A DNA stretch of 64,000 bases from Pedobacter mucosus (GTDB taxonomy: Bacteria > Bacteroidota > Bacteroidia > Sphingobacteriales > Sphingobacteriaceae). Within the stretch, counting starts at the first letter, position 1. Each line of letters starts with the position of its first letter. Positions 26,852 through 36,812 of the stretch are shown here, in pieces. Where the stretch lies: the NCBI RefSeq assembly GCF_022200785.1, contig NZ_CP087585.1, forward strand, positions 4,402,001-4,466,000. The letters run 5' to 3'. The notes under the pieces were generated by a model. It worked only from the letters and a program-made list of their open reading frames with translations, searched no databases and was not told the DNA's origin. The position numbers and the translations under genes were made by a program.

Positions 26852-26917
26852 CTGTCATGCTGAGGTACAAAGCAGCTGCAATCGATGGAACAGATTCTTC
26901 GTGCCTCAGAATGACAA
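26852..26917. repeat. palindromic intergenic element (TGTCATGCTGAGG family), degenerate copy
   Basis: Left arm begins TGTCATGCTGAGG, right arm ends CCTCAGAATGACA; about 26-base arms with several mismatches. Same family as the perfect copy at 28691-28756. Confidence 0.75.
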
Positions 26918-26986
26918 AATATTTTTCTATAGCCCAATTATGACTTTAGAAAGTAGTTCTCCCCTTTGGGGAGGTTAGGAGGGTGA

Positions 26987-28384
26987 TTATTTCAAACTCC
27001 CAACCATATCTTCTGGGCGAACCCATTCATCAAACTGCTCATTCGTTAATAAACCTAATTCTACAGCCGCTGCCTTTAAAGTCTTATTTTCTTTATGTGC
27101 TTTTTTAGCAATTTTAGCAGCATTTTCATAACCCACATGCGGGTTTAAAGCCGTAACCAACATTAACGAATTTTGTAAATGCTTCTCAATCTCTGGTAAA
27201 TTAGCGGTAATTCCTTCCGCACATTTATCAGTGAACGAGACGCAGGCATCACCAATTAAACGTGCCGATTGTAATACATTCGCCGCGATTAAAGGTTTAA
27301 AAACGTTCAGTTCAAAATGACCCGACATGCCGCCAATAGAAACTGCAACATCATTACCCATAACCTGAGCACAAACCATTGTCAAAGCTTCAGGTTGGGT
27401 TGGGTTCACTTTTCCCGGCATAATAGAAGAACCCGGTTCATTATCAGGAATTACGATTTCGCCAATACCACAACGTGGACCAGAGCTTAACATACGTATG
27501 TCGTTCGCTACTTTCATCAAAGAAACTGCGGTACGTTTTAAAGCTCCAGAAAGTTCTACCATTGCATCGTGAGCTGCCAAAGCCTCGAATTTATTTGGTG
27601 CCGTAATAAAAGGTAAGCCGGTTAAATCAGCAATTTTTTGAGCCACTAAAACATCATAACCTTTAGGTGTATTTAAACCCGTACCTACTGCGGTACCGCC
27701 TAAAGCTAATTCAGCAACCATTTCCAAAGCATTTTTAATTGCCCTAATGCTGTTGTCAATCTGTTGAACGTAACCAGAAAACTCTTGTCCTAAAGTTAAA
27801 GGCGTGGCATCCATAAAATGCGTACGACCAGTTTTTACAATTGAACTAAATTCTTCAACCTTTTTAGCTAAAGCATTTCTTAATTTCTCTAAACCTGGAA
27901 TCGTGTTTTCTACCGTTAATTTATATGCCGCAATGTGCATTGCAGTTGGGAAAGTATCATTTGAAGATTGCGATTTATTTACATCATCATTCGGGTGAAG
28001 AACCTTTTTATCATCAGCCAATGCACCTCCATTTATAACATGAGCACGATTTGCAATCACCTCGTTTCCGTTCATGTTACTTTGCGTACCGGAACCTGTT
28101 TGCCAAATTACTAATGGAAATTGATCATCTAATGTGCCAGCAATAATTTCATCACAAGCTTTAGCAATAAGTTCAGCTTTCTCTGCAGAAAGTACGCCAA
28201 GTTCAGTATTTGCTTGTGCTGCCGCTTTTTTAAGATAGCCAAAAGCATGAATAATTTCTTTTGGCATCGAACCTTCTGGTCCGATTTTAAAGTTATTACG
28301 AGAGCGTTCGGTTTGTGCACCCCAGTATTTATCAGCGGGCACTTGCACTTCGCCCATGGTATCGTGTTCTATTCTGAAACTCAT
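26987..28384 (-). CDS. fumC: class II fumarate hydratase
   Basis: 465 residues, the normal length. It converts fumarate to malate in the TCA cycle. The fumarase/aspartase signature is seen as [16 protein letters not shown], with the substrate-binding [14 protein letters not shown] and [16 protein letters not shown] upstream of it. Argininosuccinate lyase and aspartase are excluded by these segments. Monocistronic, with a clear Bacteroidota promoter. Confidence 0.96.
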   Translation of the reverse strand: MSFRIEHDTMGEVQVPADKYWGAQTERSRNNFKIGPEGSMPKEIIHAFGYLKKAAAQANTELGVLSAEKAELIAKACDEIIAGTLDDQFPLVIWQTGSGTQSNMNGNEVIANRAHVINGGALADDKKVLHPNDDVNKSQSSNDTFPTAMHIAAYKLTVENTIPGLEKLRNALAKKVEEFSSIVKTGRTHFMDATPLTLGQEFSGYVQQIDNSIRAIKNALEMVAELALGGTAVGTGLNTPKGYDVLVAQKIADLTGLPFITAPNKFEALAAHDAMVELSGALKRTAVSLMKVANDIRMLSSGPRCGIGEIVIPDNEPGSSIMPGKVNPTQPEALTMVCAQVMGNDVAVSIGGMSGHFELNVFKPLIAANVLQSARLIGDACVSFTDKCAEGITANLPEIEKHLQNSLMLVTALNPHVGYENAAKIAKKAHKENKTLKAAAVELGLLTNEQFDEWVRPEDMVGSLK

Positions 28385-28406
28385 TATATTTTGATTTTTG
28401 TTGTTG

Positions 28407-28435
28407 CAAATTTAAGTGTTTTGCCTATAAAGCAA
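28407..28435 (-). promoter_or_regulatory. Bacteroidota-type promoter of fumC
   Basis: On the minus strand, TTG (28435-28433) and TAAATTTG (28414-28407, perfect TAnnTTTG) are separated by 18 bases. The leader to the ATG would be about 18-20 bases. Confidence 0.65.
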
Positions 28436-28499
28436 GGTATTATATTCGATATTTACTTCATACTGATTGTGGTGGTTCATCTTCGTATTGACTGGACTA

Positions 28500-28633
28500 A
28501 TTTTTCCTTCGGGTTCATTACACAGCTTAAGAGATTACACTGATTTTTTGTTTGGAAAGTTGCTGCGGATGTTTTCCTTCGGGTTGATTTCACAGATTTA
28601 AGGATTACACAGATTTTTTTGGAAAGATGCTGA
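28500..28633. repeat. pair of ~65-base direct repeats in a 620-base gene-free region
   Basis: TTTTCCTTCGGGTT starts both copies (about 28504 and 28572) and each ends in GGAAAG(T/A)TGCTG; they share CACAG..TTA..GATTACAC.GATTTTTT. The surrounding region from 28436 to 29006 has no gene; a small reverse frame at 28605-28853 is a translation of repeats. Confidence 0.6.
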
Positions 28634-28690
28634 AGTGGTTCTTCTGTTGGGTTCGGTCCCGCTGATTCGCTGCAAATCTTTTAATAACTT

Positions 28691-28756
28691 CTGTCATGCT
28701 GAGGCACGAAGCATCTGTTTCATAGTCGTGAGATGCTTCGTGCCTCAGCATGACAG
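28691..28756. repeat. palindromic element with perfect 26-base arms
   Basis: The left arm (28691-28716, starting CTGTCATGCTGAGG) and right arm (28731-28756, ending CCTCAGCATGACAG) are perfectly complementary, separated by 14 bases. It lies between divergent fumC and the histidine kinase gene. Best-preserved member of the window's dispersed family. Confidence 0.9.
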
Positions 28757-29006
28757 CAAATTTAGGATCGCTGCAAATTAAAAGTATTTCCGCTGCCATC
28801 GGGTTTAGGTAATTACAGCTGTAGCCTTTGGGAATTACTTGTGTAGCGAGCATCCCAATTTTGCGCTAATGACGACCGCCTTAAAACCAAATCTTAAAAT
28901 AAAATACTGTCCGAAACCATACAAATACTAACTTGATGATTGCATTTACTATTTTGGCATTTTGCAGTCTAACTTTTAAGCGGAGGTTTATGAAAAATTA
29001 TATGTT

Positions 29007-30611
29007 ATGAAAAAATTAATTCTCTCCATTTTATTTTTCTCAATTGTACAAGTAGGAAATGCGCAAAATAAATATCTTGTAGATGAGTATGGTAACCCTA
29101 TGCATTATTCATTATTTACAAGATGGTCTAAATGCAATGTTTCAATGCTAGTTGATGGCAGTACAAGAAAAATCGCCCCTTTCTATCACTTGGATAATTT
29201 GCCTTTAGGAAATTTATCTTTATTAGAAGGAGCGAAAAGAATAGAATTGGAAACGAGAATACATAAAGACAGTATTAATTTTTATAGATATTCCATCATA
29301 GAAAATGATACTATCCTCTTAACAGATGAAGTCATCCCAAAAAAAATAAAATTTGAATGGAACAATGAAAGTGATTTTCCTGGCTACCTAACAATGGATT
29401 TAGGAACTTATAATATTGCAAACAAAAAACTTGAAGTAAGGATGTACAAGCTTCCAAAAAAAACTCAGGTGAGCTCTGCAATTATTTATAATAAGCCAAT
29501 AAAGCCAGTGGAGATACTTTTTACAAACGTTTATAACCTTAAAAAAGAAGGTAAAGGTTGGATAGAAAAGCCATTGAAGAATGGCGATAAAATTATAAAT
29601 GATGAGAATACCATAGAGATTAAACTTGGTATCAAAAATACTGATTTAAACATTATTTATGGCGTAACATTAGAAAATGCTTATGGTAATGGAACGAATT
29701 TTTTATCACCAAATTGGTCAAGCTTTGATAAAGATGGAAATCCTGTAATGAGTATTGATGCAAAGCAATTTAAAAGTCCTGGTAACTATCTGATAAATGT
29801 TTATGTTAAATCAGGACCGTATCCTTATTTTAAAAAAGAAGGGAAGATAATAAAATTCACTGTTTTGAAAACAGAACAAGCTTTTTTTTCTACTAAAGAG
29901 CTAATCGGTTCGGGTATACTTTTTTCACTAGTTGTGGGTGCAATAACAGGTGGATTAGCCGTTTATATCAAAAACCGACAAATAAAGAAAAAAGTTGCAG
30001 CAGAAGCTAAGCAAAAAGAAATCGCTCAACTTCAACTTAACTCAGTCCGCTCGCAGCTTAACCCACATTTTTTATTTAACGCTTTGGCAGGCATCCAAAA
30101 CTTAATGAATAAAAATGAAATTGAAAATGCCAATCGTTACCTTACTAAATTTGCCCGCTTAACGCGAAACGTTTTGGATAGCAAAGACCTCATCAGCTTA
30201 AACGAAGAAAAATTTTTATTAGATGATTACCTGCAAATGGAGCAATTGCGATTTGGGTTTCAGTATGCAATTAACGCATCACATTATTTAGAGATAGAAA
30301 ATATTGAAATTCCCTCCATGTTACTCCAACCATTTGTTGAAAATGCAGTAAAACATGGTATTGCAGAAAATGCTGGAGATGGCAAAATCGAAGTGAATTT
30401 TGAAAAACAAGGTTCCGATTTAATTTTAAAAATAACCGACAATGGCAAAGGTTTCGATGCGAATCAAACTTACATAGGTTTGGGTTTGGCGCTCAGTAAA
30501 AACAGGATAGCCTTATTAAATACGATTTATAAAATCACGCCTTTGGTTTTAGATATTCAATCTGATGCAAATGGAACTTTAGTTACAATTACGCTTACAC
30601 AATGGTTATAA
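29007..30611 (+). CDS. LytS-type sensor histidine kinase
   Basis: 534 residues: signal peptide (MKKLILSILFFSIVQVGNAQ), an extracytoplasmic sensor region of about 280 residues of beta character, one membrane helix (about 302-325, GSGILFSLVVGAITGGLAVYI), a short coiled coil, then the His_kinase domain with SQLNPHFLFNAL (phospho-acceptor His354) and an ATPase domain with FVENAVKHGI and DNGKGFD. The family signals through LytTR regulators. The partner begins one base after its stop. The stimulus is unknown; the sensor region matched no domain I know. Confidence 0.92.
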   Translation: MKKLILSILFFSIVQVGNAQNKYLVDEYGNPMHYSLFTRWSKCNVSMLVDGSTRKIAPFYHLDNLPLGNLSLLEGAKRIELETRIHKDSINFYRYSIIENDTILLTDEVIPKKIKFEWNNESDFPGYLTMDLGTYNIANKKLEVRMYKLPKKTQVSSAIIYNKPIKPVEILFTNVYNLKKEGKGWIEKPLKNGDKIINDENTIEIKLGIKNTDLNIIYGVTLENAYGNGTNFLSPNWSSFDKDGNPVMSIDAKQFKSPGNYLINVYVKSGPYPYFKKEGKIIKFTVLKTEQAFFSTKELIGSGILFSLVVGAITGGLAVYIKNRQIKKKVAAEAKQKEIAQLQLNSVRSQLNPHFLFNALAGIQNLMNKNEIENANRYLTKFARLTRNVLDSKDLISLNEEKFLLDDYLQMEQLRFGFQYAINASHYLEIENIEIPSMLLQPFVENAVKHGIAENAGDGKIEVNFEKQGSDLILKITDNGKGFDANQTYIGLGLALSKNRIALLNTIYKITPLVLDIQSDANGTLVTITLTQWL

Positions 30612-30612
30612 A

Positions 30613-31356
30613 ATGAGGGCAATTTTAGTAGATGATGAGCAAGCTAACATAGAAAATCTACAATTTCTGCTCGCAAAAAACTGTCCTGAAGTAAAGATCG
30701 TTTCTGTAGCAAATAATATTGATGATGCATTTGAAAAAGTGAACTTACACCGACCAGATTTACTTTTTCTTGATATTCAAATGGGAAAAACAACTGGTTT
30801 CGATCTATTAACTAAGTTTGGACAAAAAACTTTTGAAGTCATTTTTGTAACAGCATATGATAGTTATGGAATTAAGGCCGTAAAATTTGCCGCTTTAGAT
30901 TATCTGTTGAAACCAGTAGATCCAGATGAATTAAAAGCAGCAGTTTTAAAAGCTAAAGAAAGATTTAAGCATAAGGTAAATGGTGAACAGTTAAATTTTT
31001 TGCTTGATCAAATTAAGCGTACTGAGCCAAGTATTCCGAAAATTGCTTTGCCTCAATTGCATGAAATTCGCTATGTTGCTGTTTATGATATTATGCGCTG
31101 TGTTGCAGACAACACATATACTTTTTTCCATTTGCTAAATGGCGAAAAAATATTAATCTCTAAACCACTTAAAGAATATTCAGATTTATTAAAACCGCAC
31201 GGATTTGTTAGGGCACATCAAAGTCATTTGGTAAACCCGAAGTTTGTAAAAAGTTGGCTTAAAGAAGACGGAGGAATGTTACTAATGGATAATGGCGATA
31301 AAATTTCGGTATCGAAGCCGAATAGAGAAATGGTTAAAGCGATTTTAGGAAAGTAG
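30613..31356 (+). CDS. LytTR-family response regulator
   Basis: 247 residues: receiver domain (1-120) with acidic pocket VDDE, phospho-acceptor Asp54 in FLDIQMG, Thr in FVTAYD and Lys in LLKPVD; then a LytTR DNA-binding domain (about 145-247; RYVAVYDIMRCVADNTYT, RAHQSHLVNPKFV, KISVSKPNRE). Partner of the upstream LytS-type kinase, one base apart. The target genes are not identifiable here. Confidence 0.94.
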   Translation: MRAILVDDEQANIENLQFLLAKNCPEVKIVSVANNIDDAFEKVNLHRPDLLFLDIQMGKTTGFDLLTKFGQKTFEVIFVTAYDSYGIKAVKFAALDYLLKPVDPDELKAAVLKAKERFKHKVNGEQLNFLLDQIKRTEPSIPKIALPQLHEIRYVAVYDIMRCVADNTYTFFHLLNGEKILISKPLKEYSDLLKPHGFVRAHQSHLVNPKFVKSWLKEDGGMLLMDNGDKISVSKPNREMVKAILGK

Positions 31357-31368
31357 GAGTTCACTGTT

Positions 31369-31447
31369 TGTCATTTCGACCGTAGCAGAAAAATCTTTTT
31401 AATGAGCAAAGGTCAAAGATCTCCGTTGCGCTTGCTCCAGTCGAAAA
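31369..31447. repeat. palindromic intergenic element (GTCATTTCGA family)
   Basis: Starts GTCATTTCGACCGTAGCAG and ends GCTCCAGTCGAAA with interrupted complementarity. The GTCATTTCGA motif also forms the second palindrome of the tandem unit near 4 kb (as its complement TCGAAATGAC). Confidence 0.6.
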
Positions 31448-31570
31448 ACGAGTATCATAAACGGTGGAATTTCATTGACATTAGGCTTTAGCAAAGGATT
31501 TTTTAAAATTTAACTTTGTGTTCTTCGTGTCTTGGTGGTAAAACATCTTCATGGTTAATAAACCTTTTTG

Positions 31571-31578
31571 TACTTTTG
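31571..31578 (+). promoter_or_regulatory. -7 element abutting hisS (leaderless layout)
   Basis: TACTTTTG, a perfect TAnnTTTG, followed by five bases (CCGCT) and the hisS ATG at 31584. Transcription would start at or within a base or two of the start codon. No clear TTTG upstream at the usual spacing. The same TACTTTTGCCGC string precedes the gene at 54847. Confidence 0.5.
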
Positions 31579-31583
31579 CCGCT

Positions 31584-32966
31584 ATGTCAGTTATTAAACC
31601 CTCATTAGCCAAAGGTACACGCGATTTTTCACCTATTGAAATGGTAAAACGCAACTTTATTTATGATACCATTAAAACGGTTTTTAAAAAATATGGTTAT
31701 GCAGAAATTCAAACACCAAGCTTTGAAAACCTTTCTACCTTAACAGGAAAATATGGGGATGAGGGGGATAAATTGATTTTTAAAATTTTGAATAGCGGAG
31801 ATTATTTGGGGAAAATTGATGAGCATTTACTCACAACCCGTAACTCACAACTTGCAACTTCAAAACTTTCTGAAAAAGCACTTCGCTACGACCTTACTGT
31901 GCCTTTTGCCCGTTACGTAGTTATGCATCAAAATGAAATCACTTTGCCTTTTAAGCGTTTTCAGGTTCAGCCAGTTTGGCGAGCCGATAGACCACAAAAA
32001 GGTAGATACCGCGAATTTTATCAATGTGATGTTGATGTGGTAGGTTCTGAAAGTTTATTAAATGAAGCAGAATTTATCTTGATTTATAACGAAGCCTTAG
32101 CTAAACTGGGCTTAACGGATTTCACTATAAAAATTAATAATAGAAAAATTTTATCAGGCATTGCCGAGATTATAGGCAAACCTGATTTGATAATCGACAT
32201 GACTGTTGCCATCGATAAACTTGATAAGATTGGTTTGGATGGCGTTAGTAAAGAGCTATTAGAACGTGGTTTTACAGAGGAAGATTTAGAAAAACTTCGT
32301 CCAGTAATTTTATTAGAAGGCACTAATGAAGAGAAATTGGAAAGCCTAAAAACAGTTTTAGCATTATCAGAAACAGGTTTAAAAGGTATTGCCGAAATAG
32401 AGCAGGTTTTCGAATATGTAGAAAGTTTAATCACTTATACATTACCACTAACAGCAAAATTGGAACTTGATATTACCTTGGCTCGTGGCTTAAACTATTA
32501 TACAGGCTGCATTTTTGAAGTAAAAACAAATGAAGTTGCCATGGGAAGTATTGGTGGCGGCGGGCGTTATGATGATTTGACTGGCATGTTCGGTTTAAAA
32601 GATTTAACCGGTGTGGGTGTTTCTTTTGGAGCCGATCGAATTTATGATGTATTAGAGGAACTTAATCTTTTTCCTACATCAGCTGAAGTTGGAACAAAAG
32701 TTTTGATTAGTAATTTCGATGCTGAAGCTGAAAAATATGCGTTGCCAATTCTTCAGCAGTTTAGAAATGCAGGTATACCTGCTGAACTTTATCCATCATC
32801 AGCGAAGCTTAAAAAACAAATGGCATATGCCGATGCAAAAAAAATACCGTATGTAGTTTTAATCGGTGGAGACGAAATGGCAACTGGAGAATTAACGCTA
32901 AAAAATATGGAAAGTGGTGAGCAAAAGAAACTGACTTTTCTCGGGATTTTAGATTTATTGAAATAA
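31584..32966 (+). CDS. hisS: histidyl-tRNA synthetase
   Basis: 460 residues from [17 protein letters not shown]; an upstream Met (31551) is rejected because this start has the usual N-terminus and lies just after a -7 element. Class II motifs: motif 2 with [29 protein letters not shown], histidine-binding [12 protein letters not shown] and motif 3 [14 protein letters not shown], then the anticodon-binding domain from about 365. It charges tRNA-His in the cytoplasm. An internal insert (about 75-100, [16 protein letters not shown]) is seen in Bacteroidota relatives. Confidence 0.96.
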   Translation: MSVIKPSLAKGTRDFSPIEMVKRNFIYDTIKTVFKKYGYAEIQTPSFENLSTLTGKYGDEGDKLIFKILNSGDYLGKIDEHLLTTRNSQLATSKLSEKALRYDLTVPFARYVVMHQNEITLPFKRFQVQPVWRADRPQKGRYREFYQCDVDVVGSESLLNEAEFILIYNEALAKLGLTDFTIKINNRKILSGIAEIIGKPDLIIDMTVAIDKLDKIGLDGVSKELLERGFTEEDLEKLRPVILLEGTNEEKLESLKTVLALSETGLKGIAEIEQVFEYVESLITYTLPLTAKLELDITLARGLNYYTGCIFEVKTNEVAMGSIGGGGRYDDLTGMFGLKDLTGVGVSFGADRIYDVLEELNLFPTSAEVGTKVLISNFDAEAEKYALPILQQFRNAGIPAELYPSSAKLKKQMAYADAKKIPYVVLIGGDEMATGELTLKNMESGEQKKLTFLGILDLLK

Positions 32967-32995
32967 GGTTTTACTGCAAAAAGCGCTAAGTCTTT

Positions 32996-33054
32996 CGCAA
33001 AGAAACGCAAAGCTGGGAGTAAAGATTCTGCACCCAATTTTGCGTTTCTTTGCG
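32996..33054. repeat. inverted repeat with perfect 16-base arms
   Basis: CGCAAAGAAACGCAAA (32996-33011) and its exact complement (33039-33054) lie between the convergent hisS and methyltransferase genes. There is no T-run, so termination is uncertain. Confidence 0.8.
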
Positions 33055-33079
33055 CCATTTTTCTTCTTCTCCTTTGCAA

Positions 33080-33814
33080 TTAAATTTTTCCTACACGTAA
33101 CAAAATTGGGAAATTCACTGCTTTTTCAGCGTCATCGCCCCATGCTTCTTTAAATTCGGTAAACATATATTCCAATGGGTTTCTATCATTGGCTTTTTTA
33201 TAATGCTGCAAGGAAGACCATGTATTTAAATATCCTATTAGCTGATCAAAAGTCCATTGAGTTTTAATTTGGAAACTCGGCGTAGCAATTTCATTGAAAG
33301 GGAAAGGAATGGTTTGATAGCCTTCTTCAATATATTTTCGTTCAGGATCCCAGTATTTCCCTAAAATATCTTCATATAATTTATGCACTACAACATCAAT
33401 TCGTTTATCTATAAACATAATGCCATAACCCATAACTGCAAGTAATCCGTTGGGTTTAAGGGTACGTTTCACTTCAGTGTAAAAAGCTTCAAAATCAAAC
33501 CAATGGATAGCTTGTGCAACAGTAATTAAGTCAAAAGATTGATTTTCGAAAGCTGTTTTTTCTGCTGATTCAACTTTGTATGTAATATTCGGTAATTGCA
33601 ATGCATTACTTAATTGATTTTCACTTATATCTGTTGCAAAAACGGCATTAAAATGCTGCGCTAAAATTCTGGCAACTTGTCCATTGCCGGTGGCACAATC
33701 CCAAGCAACATTTTTATCGTTTACTAATGAAAGTAAATAATCATATAATTCTTGCGGATAAGTTGGTCGATATATTGAATAAGCTGCTGCTTGGGTAGAA
33801 AAATTATCTTTCAT
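33080..33814 (-). CDS. class I SAM-dependent methyltransferase
   Basis: 244 residues of the Methyltransf_11 type. Motif I is WDCATGNGQVARILA, motif II region VFATDISENQL, and the post-motif AQAIHWFDFEAFYTEVKRTLKPNGLLAV matches small-molecule methyltransferases related to yeast trans-aconitate methyltransferase-like proteins. Substrate unknown. Cytoplasmic, single gene, convergent with hisS. Confidence 0.9.
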   Translation of the reverse strand: MKDNFSTQAAAYSIYRPTYPQELYDYLLSLVNDKNVAWDCATGNGQVARILAQHFNAVFATDISENQLSNALQLPNITYKVESAEKTAFENQSFDLITVAQAIHWFDFEAFYTEVKRTLKPNGLLAVMGYGIMFIDKRIDVVVHKLYEDILGKYWDPERKYIEEGYQTIPFPFNEIATPSFQIKTQWTFDQLIGYLNTWSSLQHYKKANDRNPLEYMFTEFKEAWGDDAEKAVNFPILLRVGKI

Positions 33815-33975
33815 AATAATTTAAATTTAGGTAGAATTATAAGTGATTTTCTAGATACGTTCTTGCAAGAGAATAAATCTCAAACTATATTACAGTTAAC
33901 CTAACAACAATTTTAAGTGTGTTCTGTTTAAAATATGCTTATTCAAGATTCAATAAATTAGTCATTTAAATACGA

Positions 33976-35283
33976 ATGGAAAAACAAAAAACTGCTTTGC
34001 AATATGAAGAAAAATCTGAGCTAAAATATCGGTTGAAATCTATTTTTGGTGGTTCCGTTGGCAACCTGGTAGAATGGTACGATTGGTATTCTTATTCTGC
34101 TTTTGCACTATATTTCTCTCCTGCTTTTTTTCCAAACAGTAATCCTACAGCTCAGCTTTTAAATACGGCAGGAATTTTTGCAGTCGGCTTTTTAATGCGC
34201 CCAATTGGTGGTTGGCTTTTTGGTAGCATAGCTGATAAATATGGAAGAAAAAAATCAATGACACTTTCAGTTTTTATCATGGCAATTGGTTCATTAATGA
34301 TTGGTTTAACACCATCATATGCTTCAATAGGAATTGCTGCGCCATTACTTTTGCTTTTAGCCCGATTGATTCAAGGGTTAAGCACTGGTGGAGAATACGG
34401 AACTTCAGCAACTTATTTAAGTGAAATGGCTACGAAGAAACATCGAGGTTTTTACTCAAGTTTTCAATATGTAACGCTAATAGGAGGCCAATTATTAGCT
34501 TTAGGGATTCAACTTATTCTACAAAATTGGTTGTTATCATCAGCAGAATTACATGCTTGGGGATGGCGAATTCCATTTTTTATTGGTGCCATTCTTTCCT
34601 TCATTGCCTTATATTTACGAAGACATATTAGTGAAACCTCTGCTTTTAAAAGTAAAAATTTAGATGATAAAAAAGGTGGAATAGCGGTATTACTTAAATA
34701 TCCAAAAGAGATTTTAACAGTAGTTGGTTTAACACTTGGCGGCACGATTGCGTTTTATACATTCAGTACCTATATGCAAAAATTCCTAGTCAATACGGTT
34801 CATTTAACTAAAGAAACTTCAACAACTTTATCGTTTGCATCCTTGTTGCTTTTTGCGATTTTGCAACCCGTTTTTGGTTTATTATCTGATAGAATCGGAA
34901 GAAAACCGTTGCTAATCGGCTTTGGTGTTTTAGGAACATTATGTACATACCCTATATTAACAGGCTTGGCAAATGAAACTAATACTACAATAATCTTCTT
35001 GTTAATGATTGGTGCTTTAATTATTGTGAGCGGCTATACTAGTATCAACGCTGTTGTAAAAGCAGAGTTATTCCCTGCTGAAATTAGAGCTTTGGGCGTT
35101 GGTTTGCCTTATGCTTTAACTGTTGCAATTTTTGGTGGAACTGCAGAATATTTTGCTTTATGGTTTAAAAATATCGGACATGAAGATTACTTTTATTGGT
35201 ATGTTACAGGTTGCATTTTAATCTCATTGATATTGTATACAACGATGAAGGATACTAAACATCATTCGAAAATTGAGGACTAA
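33976..35283 (+). CDS. MFS transporter, metabolite:H+ symporter (MHS) family
   Basis: 435 residues, twelve predicted membrane helices. The opening GNLVEWYDWYSYSAFALYFSPAFFP and the loop 2-3 motif GSIADKYGRKKSM, plus ARLIQGLSTGGEYGTSATYLSE, are diagnostic of the MHS family (KgtP, ShiA, ProP relatives). These import dicarboxylates, alpha-ketoglutarate, shikimate or osmolytes by proton symport; the substrate here is not decided. No osmosensing C-terminal coiled coil as in ProP is present, so a metabolite permease is more likely. Single gene. Confidence 0.92.
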   Translation: MEKQKTALQYEEKSELKYRLKSIFGGSVGNLVEWYDWYSYSAFALYFSPAFFPNSNPTAQLLNTAGIFAVGFLMRPIGGWLFGSIADKYGRKKSMTLSVFIMAIGSLMIGLTPSYASIGIAAPLLLLLARLIQGLSTGGEYGTSATYLSEMATKKHRGFYSSFQYVTLIGGQLLALGIQLILQNWLLSSAELHAWGWRIPFFIGAILSFIALYLRRHISETSAFKSKNLDDKKGGIAVLLKYPKEILTVVGLTLGGTIAFYTFSTYMQKFLVNTVHLTKETSTTLSFASLLLFAILQPVFGLLSDRIGRKPLLIGFGVLGTLCTYPILTGLANETNTTIIFLLMIGALIIVSGYTSINAVVKAELFPAEIRALGVGLPYALTVAIFGGTAEYFALWFKNIGHEDYFYWYVTGCILISLILYTTMKDTKHHSKIED

Positions 35284-35478
35284 ACCAGGATTTTTAAGGA
35301 TTACAAGATTTTAAGATCGATGAGCATTTCAAGCGGTAGAAATAACAGTTCTAATTCAACTTAACTGCAACACTTCTTCCGTGTTTTTCTGAGTTTCCGT
35401 GGCAATAAATTTGCCTATAATTTTTCAATATCCTTTTTTAAACCTCACCTTAAATCTCATTTTACTTATATTTACCTC

Positions 35479-36759
35479 ATGCAAAACCAAGCACCTTTAG
35501 CAGAGAGAATGCGCCCTCAAAACCTTAATGAGTATGTTGGTCAGCAACATTTGGTTGGGCCTGGTGCCGTTTTACGCAAAGCGATTGAGAGTGGACAACT
35601 GCCATCAATGATTTTCTGGGGTCCGCCGGGAGTTGGAAAAACAACTTTGGCTTATATCATTTCACAGACACTAGATCGTCCGTTTTTCAATCTAAGCGCC
35701 ATTAATAGCGGGGTAAAAGATATTCGAGAAGTAATAGATAAAGCCGCTGCGTTGAAGGATAGTTTTTTAGGATTGCCAATTTTATTTATTGATGAAATTC
35801 ATCGTTTTAGTAAATCGCAACAAGACAGTTTATTAGGTGCTGTAGAACGCGGTTTAGTAACTTTGATTGGTGCAACTACAGAAAACCCATCGTTTGAGGT
35901 AATCTCCGCATTGCTTTCTCGAAGTCAGGTTTATATTTTAAAGTCGCTTACTGAAGAAGAGTTAACTGGCTTATTGCAAACTGCAATAAAGAAGGATAAT
36001 ATTTTAGCCGAAAAAAATATCATTATAAAAGATTACGAAGCATTAATTAGGCTATCAGGTGGCGACGCCCGAAAACTTTTAAATGTTTTAGAAATTGCTG
36101 TGAATGGAATTGGTGGCGACAAAATTACTTTAACCAATGAAAATGTTTTAGCTCATGCCCAACAAAACCTTGCTTTATACGATAAGGCTGGAGAACAACA
36201 TTACGATATTATTTCCGCTTTTATAAAATCGATTCGCGGCAGTGACCCAAATGCTGCAGTTTATTGGTTGGCTAGGATGATTGAAGGCGGTGAGGACCCA
36301 TTGTTTATTGCCCGCAGACTTCTAATTTTATCATCAGAAGATATTGGAAATGCCAATCCGAATGCTTTGCTTTTAGCAAATAATTGTTTTACAGCTGTAA
36401 ACGTGATTGGCTATCCCGAAGCGAGAATTATTTTATCGCAATGCGTAACCTATTTAGCGAGCTCAGCGAAAAGTAATGCATCATACGAGGCCATTAATAA
36501 AGCTCAAACCTTGGTTAAACAAACAGGAAATTTGCCTGTGCCTTTGCATATTCGAAATGCGCCAACAAAGTTGATGAAGAATATCGGCTATGGAAAAGAC
36601 TATCAATATGCACATGGATATGAAGGTAATTTTTCTGCTCAGGAATATTTTCCAGACGAGTTAAGTGGTACCAAGCTTTATGATCCAGGAAAAAATCCGG
36701 CAGAAGAAAAGTTAAGGGAGAAATTAAAACAAAATTGGAAAGATAAATACGGTTACTGA
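35479..36759 (+). CDS. rarA: replication-associated recombination protein A (AAA+ ATPase)
   Basis: 426 residues. RarA/MgsA/WRNIP1 family: N-terminal PLAERMRPQNLNEYVGQQHL, Walker A GPPGVGKTT (48-56), Walker B FIDEIHRF, sensor 1 GATTENPSFE, and a C-terminal domain with GGEDPLFIARRL and SSEDIGNANP. It acts at stalled replication forks in the cytoplasm. A near -7 box (TATATTTA, 35467-35474) lies four bases before the ATG. Length normal. Confidence 0.95.
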   Translation: MQNQAPLAERMRPQNLNEYVGQQHLVGPGAVLRKAIESGQLPSMIFWGPPGVGKTTLAYIISQTLDRPFFNLSAINSGVKDIREVIDKAAALKDSFLGLPILFIDEIHRFSKSQQDSLLGAVERGLVTLIGATTENPSFEVISALLSRSQVYILKSLTEEELTGLLQTAIKKDNILAEKNIIIKDYEALIRLSGGDARKLLNVLEIAVNGIGGDKITLTNENVLAHAQQNLALYDKAGEQHYDIISAFIKSIRGSDPNAAVYWLARMIEGGEDPLFIARRLLILSSEDIGNANPNALLLANNCFTAVNVIGYPEARIILSQCVTYLASSAKSNASYEAINKAQTLVKQTGNLPVPLHIRNAPTKLMKNIGYGKDYQYAHGYEGNFSAQEYFPDELSGTKLYDPGKNPAEEKLREKLKQNWKDKYGY

Positions 36760-36812
36760 TGTAACAATTGCTATAATTTGAACACTAATACCTAAACCAT
36801 TACTAAAACTAT

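Noticed and set aside
28605..28853. 82-residue reverse-strand frame between fumC and the kinase gene
   Set aside because: It reads through the perfect palindrome and direct repeats; the peptide shows no family pattern and no start signal.
32789..33079. 96-residue reverse frame at the hisS 3' end
   Set aside because: It covers the hisS coding end and the 33.0-kb inverted repeat; no independent support.
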